64,000 bases of DNA from Limibacterium fermenti (GTDB taxonomy: Bacteria; Bacteroidota; Bacteroidia; Bacteroidales; Dysgonomonadaceae): contig NZ_CP159486.1 in assembly GCF_041902845.1 (NCBI RefSeq), positions 1,674,001 through 1,738,000 of the forward strand, in the 5' to 3' direction. Below are positions 42,170 through 50,894 of this stretch, piece after piece (the first letter of the stretch is position 1; the number at the start of each line of letters is the position of its first letter). The position numbers were made by a program, and so were the translations under genes. The notes under the pieces were generated by a model, which was not told where the DNA came from, ran no database searches, and worked only from the letters and a program-made list of their open reading frames with translations.

Positions 42170-44518
42170 ATGCGAAATCCGGTTCATCAATCTTATTGTT
42201 GTCTTTTATTTTTATTACTGAATAGCTTTTTCATGGCAAATGCGCAGCATCTTGTCAAGGGGACAGTTGTGGATGAAAATAACCGACCGCTCCCTTCGGT
42301 AAATATCTTTTTGGAATCATCGAAGAAGGGAACAATCACAAATGCTAACGGCGGGTTCTCCGTTAGCACTCATTTATCGGAAGAAGAGTTGACGGCTTCG
42401 TTTGTCGGATACCGGTCTTTTCATGTGGTAGTTACGCCGGCAAATAGTGTCCTGCATATCCGGTTACAACCTTTACCGGTGGAAATCGACGAAGTGATCG
42501 TAACCAATCTTACTGCTGCCCAACTGCTACGGAAAGCGCTCGCCAAAATAAAAGACAATTATCGGCAAGAACCTTTTTTGCTGAAACTATTTTATCGCGC
42601 CCGCCTGGAGGAAAACGATTCGGTGAAATACATCGAAGAAACGGCTTTTGATATTATAAAAAATTATGACGATCACGCGAAAGACCGCTATTTTCTCAGG
42701 AAGAACCGGCATTTTTGGATGATAAACAACTACAGGGGATTTTTAAAGGGTACGGGTGTAACAGATGGGGTTAAGCAGGCCCGGAAGCTCTTCGACAGTG
42801 GATTTTTCAAGAAATACCGGTTGAATTATCTGCCTTCGACCTTCATCGAAGACCGCCGCGCGTATGTCATAGAGATGACAAAGGGTGATGCTCCGGAGGG
42901 CACCACCGGAAAACTGTATATCGATGTGGAAGATTTGGCTTTTGTCCGTATCGAAATATACGACGAAAAGGGGCATGAAAGCATTTCTCAATATAAAAAG
43001 GTCAGCGATAAATACTACCTTGTCAGCGGAAAACGAAAATATATCAACCGGAAATTGGGACGTACGATTCCCGCCACCGGCGAGTTTACCGTCACGGAAA
43101 TCATCCATCCTTTCGCTCCGGAGGATATAGAAGGATACCCGATCGATAGAGAGGATATATTATCGCAATATGCTACGCAGGATGCGGACACGGCATTCTG
43201 GGAAGATCATGCGCACATATTGCAGGACGAAGATGTTTCGCGGCTTTTAAAACAGCCCGATTTGCGTAAAGAGATATCTTTCCGGAGCAAACCTGCGGTG
43301 GATCCGTCGGATACGGCACAATATGCTTATTTTATAAAGAGGCTTTATACGCCCCAACTCGCTTTCCGTTTTTCTTCGGATGGCTTGAAAGATTTTTCAT
43401 CGCTTAATTTCAATTTATTGTCTATAAATAATTGGATAAATAGTGAAATACATACACGAATGCGGAATTCTATTTTCCAATTTTCGGTATCGGCATTGTA
43501 TCATTCGTATATAATGGCGCCGGTGGAAGAGACCCTTTCCGAAAACTTATTCCTATCGTTTCACGGTATCCGCTCGCGAATGATTCCGACTCTGTTTAAC
43601 CGGTATAAACAACCTTATCTTTATCATGTGGATGATAACGCGATGAGCACATTTAAATCTGACAACTATACGGCATTTATGCGTCTGCATACCGTCCGTG
43701 ACGAAGGCCATTATGTAAGGGCTTTTCAAATAGAAGAAGCGTTGGCAAAAACAGACTTGCGAAACCACAATAATTTGTTGGATTATTTGATGATCTATGC
43801 GATGGACTTGTTTGTGAACCGTAACGCTATCATTTATTCACCCTCCTTAAAAGATGTTTCTCCTATAGATAAGAAGGAATGGGAGCAACCGTTGTTGATC
43901 GACCGGAAGAAAAGTTGGGTGAAATACTTGTTCGAACAGGATGCGGTTTACGACAGGCATATTACGCGACAGAATCTCACGGATGAAGAACAACGGTATT
44001 TGAAACGGTCGTCGTGGTTGTCGTGGATAAACTTACTCTCTCCGCAGATGTTCGGTATCCCGAAATTTCGATTGGGCGCGAGAAATAGCGTAACATTTAG
44101 TTTGAATTATCTGCGTGTGCCATTCGGTGAGATGTTCGGCCAAAATATATGGTTGATGCATCATTACGGTCAATTACATGGCATTTTCGTTAAACAATAC
44201 AGGAATTTTGATAAAACGACATGGGGTATAGGCTATAAATTATATGACGTGCAATTATCCCGCAATTTCTATGCGACAAGTTCGTTGATAGCATGGCAAC
44301 AGCCGACGGCGTTTGCGTTTAAGACGGATTCTTCGTTCTCCGGTTTCTCTATCAATCAATTATTCGAGTATCAATTGTTGCCTGACAAGTATACCAACCG
44401 GAATAATCTTTCGCTTTTTCTCGGTTACGACTATAAAACAAAGGGATATATGCCCGAAAGTTATTACCTGAACCCTCATTTTCAAGTCAAGGCGGGATTG
44501 AAAGTCCGTTTGAAGTAA
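42170..44518 (+). CDS. DUF5686-like outer-membrane protein with carboxypeptidase-like domain
   Basis: 782 residues. Signal peptide (MRNPVHQSYCCLLFLLLNS to about residue 25), a carboxypeptidase-D regulatory-like domain (VKGTVVDENNRPLPSVNIFL, ITNANGGFSV, VGYRSFHVVV), a middle domain from about residue 110 (LTAAQLLRKALAKIKDNY) and a C-terminal beta-barrel-like part ending FQVKAGLKVRLK. This layout fits the DUF5686 family of Bacteroidetes surface proteins, function unknown. It is the largest and last gene of the array region and a full-length relative of the truncated proteins at 33875 and 35992. Confidence 0.85.
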   Translation: MRNPVHQSYCCLLFLLLNSFFMANAQHLVKGTVVDENNRPLPSVNIFLESSKKGTITNANGGFSVSTHLSEEELTASFVGYRSFHVVVTPANSVLHIRLQPLPVEIDEVIVTNLTAAQLLRKALAKIKDNYRQEPFLLKLFYRARLEENDSVKYIEETAFDIIKNYDDHAKDRYFLRKNRHFWMINNYRGFLKGTGVTDGVKQARKLFDSGFFKKYRLNYLPSTFIEDRRAYVIEMTKGDAPEGTTGKLYIDVEDLAFVRIEIYDEKGHESISQYKKVSDKYYLVSGKRKYINRKLGRTIPATGEFTVTEIIHPFAPEDIEGYPIDREDILSQYATQDADTAFWEDHAHILQDEDVSRLLKQPDLRKEISFRSKPAVDPSDTAQYAYFIKRLYTPQLAFRFSSDGLKDFSSLNFNLLSINNWINSEIHTRMRNSIFQFSVSALYHSYIMAPVEETLSENLFLSFHGIRSRMIPTLFNRYKQPYLYHVDDNAMSTFKSDNYTAFMRLHTVRDEGHYVRAFQIEEALAKTDLRNHNNLLDYLMIYAMDLFVNRNAIIYSPSLKDVSPIDKKEWEQPLLIDRKKSWVKYLFEQDAVYDRHITRQNLTDEEQRYLKRSSWLSWINLLSPQMFGIPKFRLGARNSVTFSLNYLRVPFGEMFGQNIWLMHHYGQLHGIFVKQYRNFDKTTWGIGYKLYDVQLSRNFYATSSLIAWQQPTAFAFKTDSSFSGFSINQLFEYQLLPDKYTNRNNLSLFLGYDYKTKGYMPESYYLNPHFQVKAGLKVRLK

Positions 44519-44576
44519 CGGCATGGAATATCCCATTAAAAGGGGACAAAGGTATCGGGTTTATTAATAGGTCTTT

Positions 44577-44747
44577 ATGATGGGGCTATTTACGCCCGCA
44601 CTTCTCGGCATTTATCAGTACCCTGTTGTGAAACTTTTGCCCGATCCGGCATCGGCGCTATTGTCCGGAGCCGGGTTTAATATTGCTTATCTGATATTCT
44701 TTCTCCTTTTGTTTGTGTTGTTCAGGAAACGATTAAAAAATAGTTGA
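44577..44747 (+). CDS. Short membrane protein, possible C-terminal remnant
   Basis: 56 residues (MMGLFTPALLGIYQYPVV, then a second hydrophobic segment IAYLIFFLLLFVLF and basic tail RKRLKN). No family recognised; it could be the tail of a transporter whose front has been deleted, given the deletion in the next gene. It is 59 bases after the DUF5686 gene and 3 bases before the next. Confidence 0.45.
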   Translation: MMGLFTPALLGIYQYPVVKLLPDPASALLSGAGFNIAYLIFFLLLFVLFRKRLKNS

Positions 44748-44750
44748 GTA

Positions 44751-45065
44751 ATGAAAAAATTCTTTGAAAATACGCGTAAACCTACAAAAAGTTGGGGTGG
44801 AAAAATGATGTTGAAGATCATGAACGCGGGAGTTTATCTTCACGGTAAAGGCATTGGCTCTCGCTGGGCAGATGCTCTGGAAAAAGGGGACGAAATAAAA
44901 TTGATCGGTCCCGGCGGTTCGTTGAAATACAAAGTTGTTTTCTTCTATCTCACGGGAAGGGTTAAGTCCATCCGGGCGGTAAAAGAATTTTTGATTTCAA
45001 AAGGTATTTCTCAAAAAAAAATAAAGACGGAACCTTATTGGAATGAAGGGAAGGAAGGCCTGTAG
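44751..45065 (+). pseudogene. Siderophore-interacting protein (FAD-binding) with internal deletion
   Basis: 104 residues. The first part has LHGKGIGSRWADALEKGDEI and KLIGPGGSLKYK, the middle of a SIP-type flavin reductase; directly after it comes VVFFYLTGRVKSIRAVKEFL and KIKTEPYWNEGKEGL, the family C-terminus. The NAD-binding part between, and most of the FAD domain before, are missing, against a usual length near 230-250 residues. A relic; no function expected. Confidence 0.65.
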
Positions 45066-45292
45066 GTCGGTTCATTTGCTGATTGTGTCGGTCGGAATGG
45101 CGGAAGAATCGACAGGAGCAGGAAGTGAAATGCATATTCTTGCCGCAAAAGAGTTTCAATAACAGCCTCGTTTCGTTAAACGCGGTAGGGGGAGCGTGTT
45201 TAAAAACCTAAAAATAGAGAGGCAACCCACTTCTCTTTACTAAATTATCGTAATAGCCTATTTATTCGGGAATCTGTTATAATAATATTATG

Positions 45293-45300
45293 TACTTTTG
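45293..45300 (+). promoter_or_regulatory. -7 promoter element of the TonB-type barrel gene
   Basis: TACTTTTG, 23 bases before ATG 45324. Confidence 0.6.
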
Positions 45301-45323
45301 GGGCAATAAATTCAATTGCTAAA

Positions 45324-47807
45324 ATGAAACAAACACTTCTGGTGGCCATATTCTGTCTGGTCGGAAATGCATTATTTGCTCAAAGAACAGGAACGGTAAA
45401 AGGCCAGGTCACTGTAGAAAGTGACGGACAACCTCTCTCTTATGTGACCGCTTCGGTAGCGGTTACCGATAAACCCGACGCTTCCGTTAAAAAATTTGCC
45501 ACCGACGAAAAAGGAAACTTCTCCGTCTCTCTGCCGGCGGGAAAGTATCTTATTACCTTTCAGTTTATGGGCATGGACAACCGCACGGTTCCGGTAGAGA
45601 TTACCGGCGAGTCACCTATCGTTGATTTAGGAAAAATTGAAATGACGGAAAGTTCCGTCGAGTTGGGCGAGGTGAGTGTAACGGCTCAACGTCCGCTGGT
45701 GAAAGTGGATATCGATAAACTTACCTACAATGTGAAGGAAGATCCTGAGGCTCCTACATCGAGCGTATTGGATCTCTTGCGAAAAGTCCCTTTGGTGACC
45801 GTAGATGCCGAAGACAAGATTCAAGTGAAAGGTTCTTCGAGCTTCAAGATTTATCTGAACGGGAAACCTTCCAACATGGTGACGAACAATCCCTCGCAAG
45901 TCCTTAAAAGCATGCCGGCCAACAGCATTAAAGATATTGAAGTTATTACCGACCCCGGCGCCAAATACGATGCCGAAGGCGTGAGCGGCATCATCAACAT
46001 TATTACCGATAAGCGCGTCGACGACGGCTACTCGGGTTCGGTAGGAGCGAATGCCGATACGAACAAGGGATACGGCGGCAACACGTACCTGACGTTAAAA
46101 TACGGTAAGTTCGGCTTTTCGGGCAACGCCGGTTATAATCACCATGCAAGGCCGGCTTCCGAATCGTCTTTCGAGCGTGAAGACCGATCGCCGAACCCGG
46201 AGAATATGCTTACGCAAAAAAGTTCGGCTAAAAGTGACGGTAACGGCCTTTACCTCGATGGATCTATCAGTTTCGAACCCGATACGATGAATTTGTTCAA
46301 CTTGTCGGCGTCGCGTTACGGGGGAACGTTCAATTCCTTGTCCGACCAGCTTGCCCGCTCTACCGGTGCGCGTACCTATTCCTACGATCTCCACAGCCGG
46401 TCGGTGTCGGAGTATGGCGGCATTAATCTTTCAGCCGACTATCAACGGAGTTTTAAAAAGAAGGGCGAGATGCTCACCATGTCGTACCGTTTTGAAAAGA
46501 ATCCGAGCGGCAGCGAATATGAAAGCGAATATAATCATGTAGAAGGAGATTTTTATGAAGGTAACGGCCGTAAATTGGAAGATGGTTACCGCCTGAAGAG
46601 TGTAAACGATCCGAGGGGAACCGAGCATACGGCGCAAATCGATTATGTCAATCCCCTTCATCCCAAACACGAACTGGAAGCCGGACTGAAATATATCTTC
46701 CGCGATAATATCAGCCGCGGCGAATACACGTATTATGATGTGCAGAATGCCGCCTGGTTTGACGACCCCAGCCGTAAAAACGATCTCGACCACGGTCAGC
46801 GCATTGCTTCGGGATATGCCGGATACTTTTTCAAAACCGGTAAAATCGGCATAAAGACCGGATTACGCGGGGAGTATACCGATCAGAATATTCATTTTAT
46901 GAGTGCAAAAAACGATACGACGGTTCAAACGCATTTCTTCGATTTGGTGCCGACGCTTACCTTTTCGTATCAGTTGGGCATGACGCAGACGGTGCGCTTA
47001 GGTTATAACATGCGCATTTCGCGTCCCGGTATTTGGGTGCTCAATCCTTATGTCAACGATGCAAACCCTTCCGATATCAGTTACGGTAATCCCGATTTGG
47101 ATTCCGAGCAATCGCATAACTTCAATATCAACTACGGCTCGTTTTCCCAGAAAATCAATTTCAATGCCACCCTGTCTTATACGTATACAAACAACTCTAT
47201 CTCTTCTTACAGCTTTGTAAAAGATGGCGTTACAAATAATACCTATGCCAATATCGGTAAGAATCAATATGTGGGGTTGAATGTGTACGGCAGTTGGTCG
47301 CCCTCGCAACTCCTTCGCACTTACTTGAACGGAAACATCGGTTATACCGATTTGCAAAGCAACGAGAATAACAGTTTGCGTAATAGCGGTATTTCGGGAC
47401 AAGCGTTTACCGGATTGACCTTTACTTTCCCGAAAGAATTCAGGTTGTCGGCTAACGGCGGCGTTTTTTCCAGTAATGTCGAATTGCAGACGACGCAATC
47501 AGCCTATTATTTTTACTCATTGAACGCGACCAAAAGTTTTTTCGACAAGAAACTCGATATCGGTCTTTCCGCGAACAATATCTTCGGTAAATATCTCCGG
47601 CTTAATTCGACGACGGAAGGAGAGGGATTCCGGCAGAAGAGCATCTATAATATCCCTATGCGTACCTTGCGGTTAAGCATCACTTACCGTTTCGGAGATT
47701 TGAAAACGTCGATTAAGAAGGTGAACCGCACCATCTCCAACGATGATGTGAAAGGCGGGGAAAGTTCTCAAGGTCAAGGAAACGTACCGGCAAGCGGCTC
47801 CAACTAA
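45324..47807 (+). CDS. TonB-dependent-receptor-like outer-membrane beta-barrel protein
   Basis: 827 residues. Signal peptide (MKQTLLVAIFCLVGNALFAQ), a carboxypeptidase-like regulatory domain (TVKGQVTVESDGQPLSYV to ESSVELGEV), a plug domain (VLDLLRKVPLVTVDAED, IEVITDPGAKYDAEGVSGI) and a long C-terminal barrel of the OMP_b-brl_3 type. Proteins of this kind transport or secrete unknown substrates across the outer membrane; there is no SusD partner here. Own promoter, monocistronic, upstream of trmD. Confidence 0.93.
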   Translation: MKQTLLVAIFCLVGNALFAQRTGTVKGQVTVESDGQPLSYVTASVAVTDKPDASVKKFATDEKGNFSVSLPAGKYLITFQFMGMDNRTVPVEITGESPIVDLGKIEMTESSVELGEVSVTAQRPLVKVDIDKLTYNVKEDPEAPTSSVLDLLRKVPLVTVDAEDKIQVKGSSSFKIYLNGKPSNMVTNNPSQVLKSMPANSIKDIEVITDPGAKYDAEGVSGIINIITDKRVDDGYSGSVGANADTNKGYGGNTYLTLKYGKFGFSGNAGYNHHARPASESSFEREDRSPNPENMLTQKSSAKSDGNGLYLDGSISFEPDTMNLFNLSASRYGGTFNSLSDQLARSTGARTYSYDLHSRSVSEYGGINLSADYQRSFKKKGEMLTMSYRFEKNPSGSEYESEYNHVEGDFYEGNGRKLEDGYRLKSVNDPRGTEHTAQIDYVNPLHPKHELEAGLKYIFRDNISRGEYTYYDVQNAAWFDDPSRKNDLDHGQRIASGYAGYFFKTGKIGIKTGLRGEYTDQNIHFMSAKNDTTVQTHFFDLVPTLTFSYQLGMTQTVRLGYNMRISRPGIWVLNPYVNDANPSDISYGNPDLDSEQSHNFNINYGSFSQKINFNATLSYTYTNNSISSYSFVKDGVTNNTYANIGKNQYVGLNVYGSWSPSQLLRTYLNGNIGYTDLQSNENNSLRNSGISGQAFTGLTFTFPKEFRLSANGGVFSSNVELQTTQSAYYFYSLNATKSFFDKKLDIGLSANNIFGKYLRLNSTTEGEGFRQKSIYNIPMRTLRLSITYRFGDLKTSIKKVNRTISNDDVKGGESSQGQGNVPASGSN

Positions 47808-47811
47808 TCTG

Positions 47812-47853
47812 CTAATTCGCTAATTTGCTAATTTATTAATTTGCTAATTATTA
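47812..47853. repeat. Short GCTAATTT tandem repeat
   Basis: Four or more copies of a GCTAATTT/GCTAATTC unit fill the gap between the barrel gene and trmD. Confidence 0.6.
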
Positions 47854-47859
47854 ATTCGT

Positions 47860-48537
47860 ATGCGTATCGATATTCTCAGCGTACTTCCCGAAATGATTGA
47901 AGGCGCCATCCATTCATCCATATTAAAGCGAGCCCAGGAAAAAGGATTGGCCGAGTTTCATTTGCACAATCTGCGCGATTATTCCACCGACAAGCACCGG
48001 CGGGTGGACGATTACCCGTTTGGGGGAGAGGCGGGCATGGTGATGCAGATCGAGCCGATCGACCGAGTTGTTTCGCTGCTGAAATCGGAACGCGACTACG
48101 ATGAAGTCATTTTCACGACGCCCGACGGCGAACAGTTTAGCCAGTCGCTGGCGAATGAACTTTCGTTATACCGGAACATCATCATTCTGTGCGGCCATTA
48201 CAAAGGGGTGGATTACCGGGTGAGGGAGCATTTGGTGACGCGTGAAGTCTCTATCGGCGACTATGTGCTGACCGGCGGCGAGCTTGCTGCGGCCGTCATT
48301 GCCGATGCCGTGGTGCGGGTTATTCCCGGTGTGATCGGCGATGAGCAGTCGGCACTGTCCGATTCGTTTCAGGACAATCTGTTGGCGCCGCCTGTTTATA
48401 CCCGTCCGGCCGAATACAAAGGGTGGAAAGTGCCCGATGTGCTGCTGTCGGGGCATGAACGCAAGATATCCGAATGGCGCATGGAGCAGTCGATGGAGCG
48501 CACCCAACGGTTGAGACCGGATTTACTGAAAAGATAA
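47860..48537 (+). CDS. trmD: tRNA (guanine-N1)-methyltransferase TrmD
   Basis: 225 residues. The trefoil-knot SPOUT methyltransferase that makes m1G37 in tRNAs with G36G37, using S-adenosylmethionine. Conserved motifs visible: MRIDILSVLPEMIEGAI, VDDYPFGGEAGMVM, LCGHYKGVDYRV, EVSIGDYVLTGGE, and LLAPPVYTRPAEYKGWKVP. Full length. No cotranscribed ribosomal genes are next to it, unlike in many bacteria. Confidence 0.97.
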   Translation: MRIDILSVLPEMIEGAIHSSILKRAQEKGLAEFHLHNLRDYSTDKHRRVDDYPFGGEAGMVMQIEPIDRVVSLLKSERDYDEVIFTTPDGEQFSQSLANELSLYRNIIILCGHYKGVDYRVREHLVTREVSIGDYVLTGGELAAAVIADAVVRVIPGVIGDEQSALSDSFQDNLLAPPVYTRPAEYKGWKVPDVLLSGHERKISEWRMEQSMERTQRLRPDLLKR

Positions 48538-48635
48538 AAAAATAAAGATTGAGGAGAGATTGATTTTAAGATTGATATCGTTATAATAATAAAAGTATCG
48601 TTTGTCGTCTACCCGCTACGGAACGTCTCGCAGTC

Positions 48636-48830
48636 ATTCATTAGTGTCTTCCACACATAATGAAGTGTTTCCAAGACATTCATGAATGGCAATTTGCCAT
48701 TTCGTTATGACTCGCAGCCATTCAATAATGACTCAGACACATAAAATTATGACTCAAAGACATTCCGTAATGGCTCGGAGACATAAATGTATGCTCTCAA
48801 GCCACTTCGGAGTGTTTCCGGGACACTTTC
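48636..48830. repeat. Degenerate minisatellite downstream of trmD
   Basis: About seven imperfect units of roughly 28-30 bases around AATGACTCAGAGACAT variants (for example ATAATGACTCAGACACATAA, AATGGCTCGGAGACATAA). Non-coding, between convergent trmD and hipA. It recalls, but is not identical to, the CAAGTGTC repeat at 35012. Confidence 0.65.
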
Positions 48831-48860
48831 GAGCGGAATGACGTCTTTTGATACATTAAA

Positions 48861-49970
48861 TTACAGGTTTACGAACCTCGACGACAAGATTTCACTGCAA
48901 CGTTCGAGGAGCTCACCGATGATCGCCATACCCTTCCGACGGGGAATGCGGATTGTTTCACCCACAATAAGCATATCTTCCACATCCGGCAGGCCTGCAT
49001 TGTTTACCGAAGTCGCATGCTCTCCGTTGTATCCCTCTGTGTTGCGCGTCAAGTCGTAAGCGGGGGACAAAGTCCATCTTCCGTCGCGGCAGATAAAACT
49101 GAAGTTTTTGGCATGGTCGTCTTTGTTTTCGGCCAACACGTTGAATACCATACGACGGAACATTTCATCTACCTGTCCAGAATCTTGTGTAAGAAAACCG
49201 GTGAGATGCAGCAATGTTTTGTAATCAAGTTTGGGATGGTGAATGGATTCATTGAGCAATGCTCCGGCAGTTGCTATATGTAAGTGTTCTCCGTTTTCTA
49301 TATCAAAACGCTTTGTGGCAAAGTATTTCCCTTTGAGTAGCTTGAAGTCCGGAACTTCTATGCCGCATGCACGCGCGATTGTATTATAGTGAAATTCTGT
49401 TTCACCCATATTTTGAGGATCATAGGTGTGGCGGAATTTCACGAGCCACGCTCCTTCGTGGTCATGGTATAAACATTTTGGACGGCAACCGCCGGAATTG
49501 CCGCTGTTAAAATAAAGCACCTCCGCACCGGTGTCTGTCTTTTCGGAAAATACGTCCAGCGCCAATTGTTGCAATTGATCTAACTCCTGAAAAACTTTCT
49601 CTTCTCCGATGTATGTTTCGGGAATATATGATAACGCTCCCATCCCGGATGTCCCGACAATACTTAACCGCTGAAGAGGTGTCAGTGTGGCGTCGTCAAT
49701 TCCCCGCTTTCTTAACATACGGTGTAAAAGGTAGCGTCCATAACCATCCGGCAGACTGTCTTCAAAAATGCCGAAGTTGCCCCAAAAAGGCTCAGTCTTG
49801 GCAATAAACAACTCTTGCCTTAAAGGCAGATCCAGCGGAGAGAGCGAAAATCCCGACAATAGCCACTCCTTGTCATACTGGAATGCACATTGCCGCTTAT
49901 CGGGAGTCATGGTTAGTTCTCCTACCTTACGACTGTGATACAAAACGGATAATTTATTTACTTCTTTCAT
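48861..49970 (-). CDS. hipA: HipA-family toxin kinase
   Basis: 369 residues from ATG 49968-49970 (MKEVNKLSVLYHSRKVGEL). The HipA N1 domain is at residues 5-95, followed by the kinase-like HipA_C: SGMGALSYIPE, the P-loop-like stretch NSGNSGGCRPKC, and the active site ENKDDHAKNF with SPAYDLT. HipA phosphorylates a translation factor (GltX in E. coli) and is restrained by HipB. It overlaps the HipB gene by 17 bases in the usual antitoxin-first order. Confidence 0.92.
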   Translation of the reverse strand: MKEVNKLSVLYHSRKVGELTMTPDKRQCAFQYDKEWLLSGFSLSPLDLPLRQELFIAKTEPFWGNFGIFEDSLPDGYGRYLLHRMLRKRGIDDATLTPLQRLSIVGTSGMGALSYIPETYIGEEKVFQELDQLQQLALDVFSEKTDTGAEVLYFNSGNSGGCRPKCLYHDHEGAWLVKFRHTYDPQNMGETEFHYNTIARACGIEVPDFKLLKGKYFATKRFDIENGEHLHIATAGALLNESIHHPKLDYKTLLHLTGFLTQDSGQVDEMFRRMVFNVLAENKDDHAKNFSFICRDGRWTLSPAYDLTRNTEGYNGEHATSVNNAGLPDVEDMLIVGETIRIPRRKGMAIIGELLERCSEILSSRFVNL

Positions 49971-50283
49971 TGCGGCGGCCCCTTTTCCGTTGTTTGTTCT
50001 TATTGATGGTCTCCAACTCCTGCATCGTGTCATAGAGCGGCACCGAAAGTAACCCTTTTACCTCTTTTGCATGGCCCAATGCTTTGGCCAAAGCCACGTA
50101 AGAGAGCAAAGAAATTGTGTGTTGCCGTTCAAATTTAGCAATCGTCGGTGCCGGCACCCCGCTTATTTCGGAAAGAGTGGTGCGCGATAATCCTTTTTCC
50201 AAACGCCGTTTCTGAAGATTTTGAGCCATGAGCTGCATAATGTCGGCGGGAGAATCCATGTCGAAATCATAAATCAAATGCAT
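49954..50283 (-). CDS. hipB: HipB-like antitoxin (helix-turn-helix)
   Basis: 109 residues with a Cro/C1-type HTH (LQKRRLEKGLSRTTLSEISG followed by VPAPTIAKFERQ). It would bind the operon promoter and neutralise HipA. The C-terminus is basic (NKNKQRKRGRRNERSK) and is encoded in the overlap with hipA. Probably transcribed from the gap 50284-50400, where no clear TAnnTTTG was seen on this strand. Confidence 0.88.
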   Translation of the reverse strand: MHLIYDFDMDSPADIMQLMAQNLQKRRLEKGLSRTTLSEISGVPAPTIAKFERQHTISLLSYVALAKALGHAKEVKGLLSVPLYDTMQELETINKNKQRKRGRRNERSK

Positions 50284-50396
50284 ACAATAATATCCATTAA
50301 TGTGTAAAAATAGAGATAATAAATACGATCATATATGTTGCAAATATAACAGAATGATTTGAATTTAGCAAGCGTGTTTGATAAAATATACGATAA

Positions 50397-50479
50397 GTCT
50401 GCACATCGCCACCCGCATCAACCCGTGAAGTTCTTCAACACCAAGCTCACGGGCGACCTGCTGCAACGCATCGAATAGA
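50397..50479 (+). pseudogene. Fragment of a peptidase-containing ABC transporter gene
   Basis: One frame reads LHIATRINP, and after a small deletion another reads VKFFNTKLTGDLLQRIE then TAG. Both match the membrane-domain region of C39-type peptide exporters, where LHI.TRIN precedes (I)P..FFDTK.TGDLLQRI. It is not a copy of the 28833 transporter, which reads differently there (QQFFDSMRVGEIISRVG). A relic at the left edge of the mobile element. Confidence 0.55.
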
Positions 50480-50511
50480 GAAAAAAAACTACAAATGTAT
50501 GTAAAATTTCG

Positions 50512-50597
50512 CATATATTGGAAGAATACGGATTGATAAAGTAAGTGTTTGATAGGTAAGTTAGTTAGGTGTTGTTCCGCTATATTCTTCCAATATG
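50512..50597. repeat. Inverted repeat at the mobile-element left edge
   Basis: CATATATTGGAAGAATA (50512-50528) and TATTCTTCCAATATG (50583-50597) are inverted with a 54-base spacer, 300 bases upstream of the first integrase gene. Possible recombinase arm or core sites. The rest of 50600-50860 has no gene. Confidence 0.6.
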
Positions 50598-50867
50598 TGA
50601 AAAAGAAGAATAAAGCGGGGTTAAGCGAAAGTTCTGCTACTTATCCGTTGCCTTTTTGGACTGTCAGAAAGCAGCAGGATAACATCCGGAACAACCTCTT
50701 AAACACGGCCTACACTATCAAAGAGCACTCGTTTTTCTTCTAATTCCGGACAAAGATAATCCTTTTTTTCCATGCCAACGGGGAAAAGTGGGTTTTGTCG
50801 CTGAAAATCGGGGTTTCTTTCCCCGTTACACCATGTTTTGAATGGTTTCAAATAGCTCTGTATCAGT

Positions 50868-50875
50868 TAATTTTG
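50868..50875 (+). promoter_or_regulatory. -7 promoter element of the integrase operon
   Basis: TAATTTTG, 19 bases before ATG 50895. Confidence 0.6.
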
Positions 50876-50894
50876 TAATTAATATGAACAGAGT

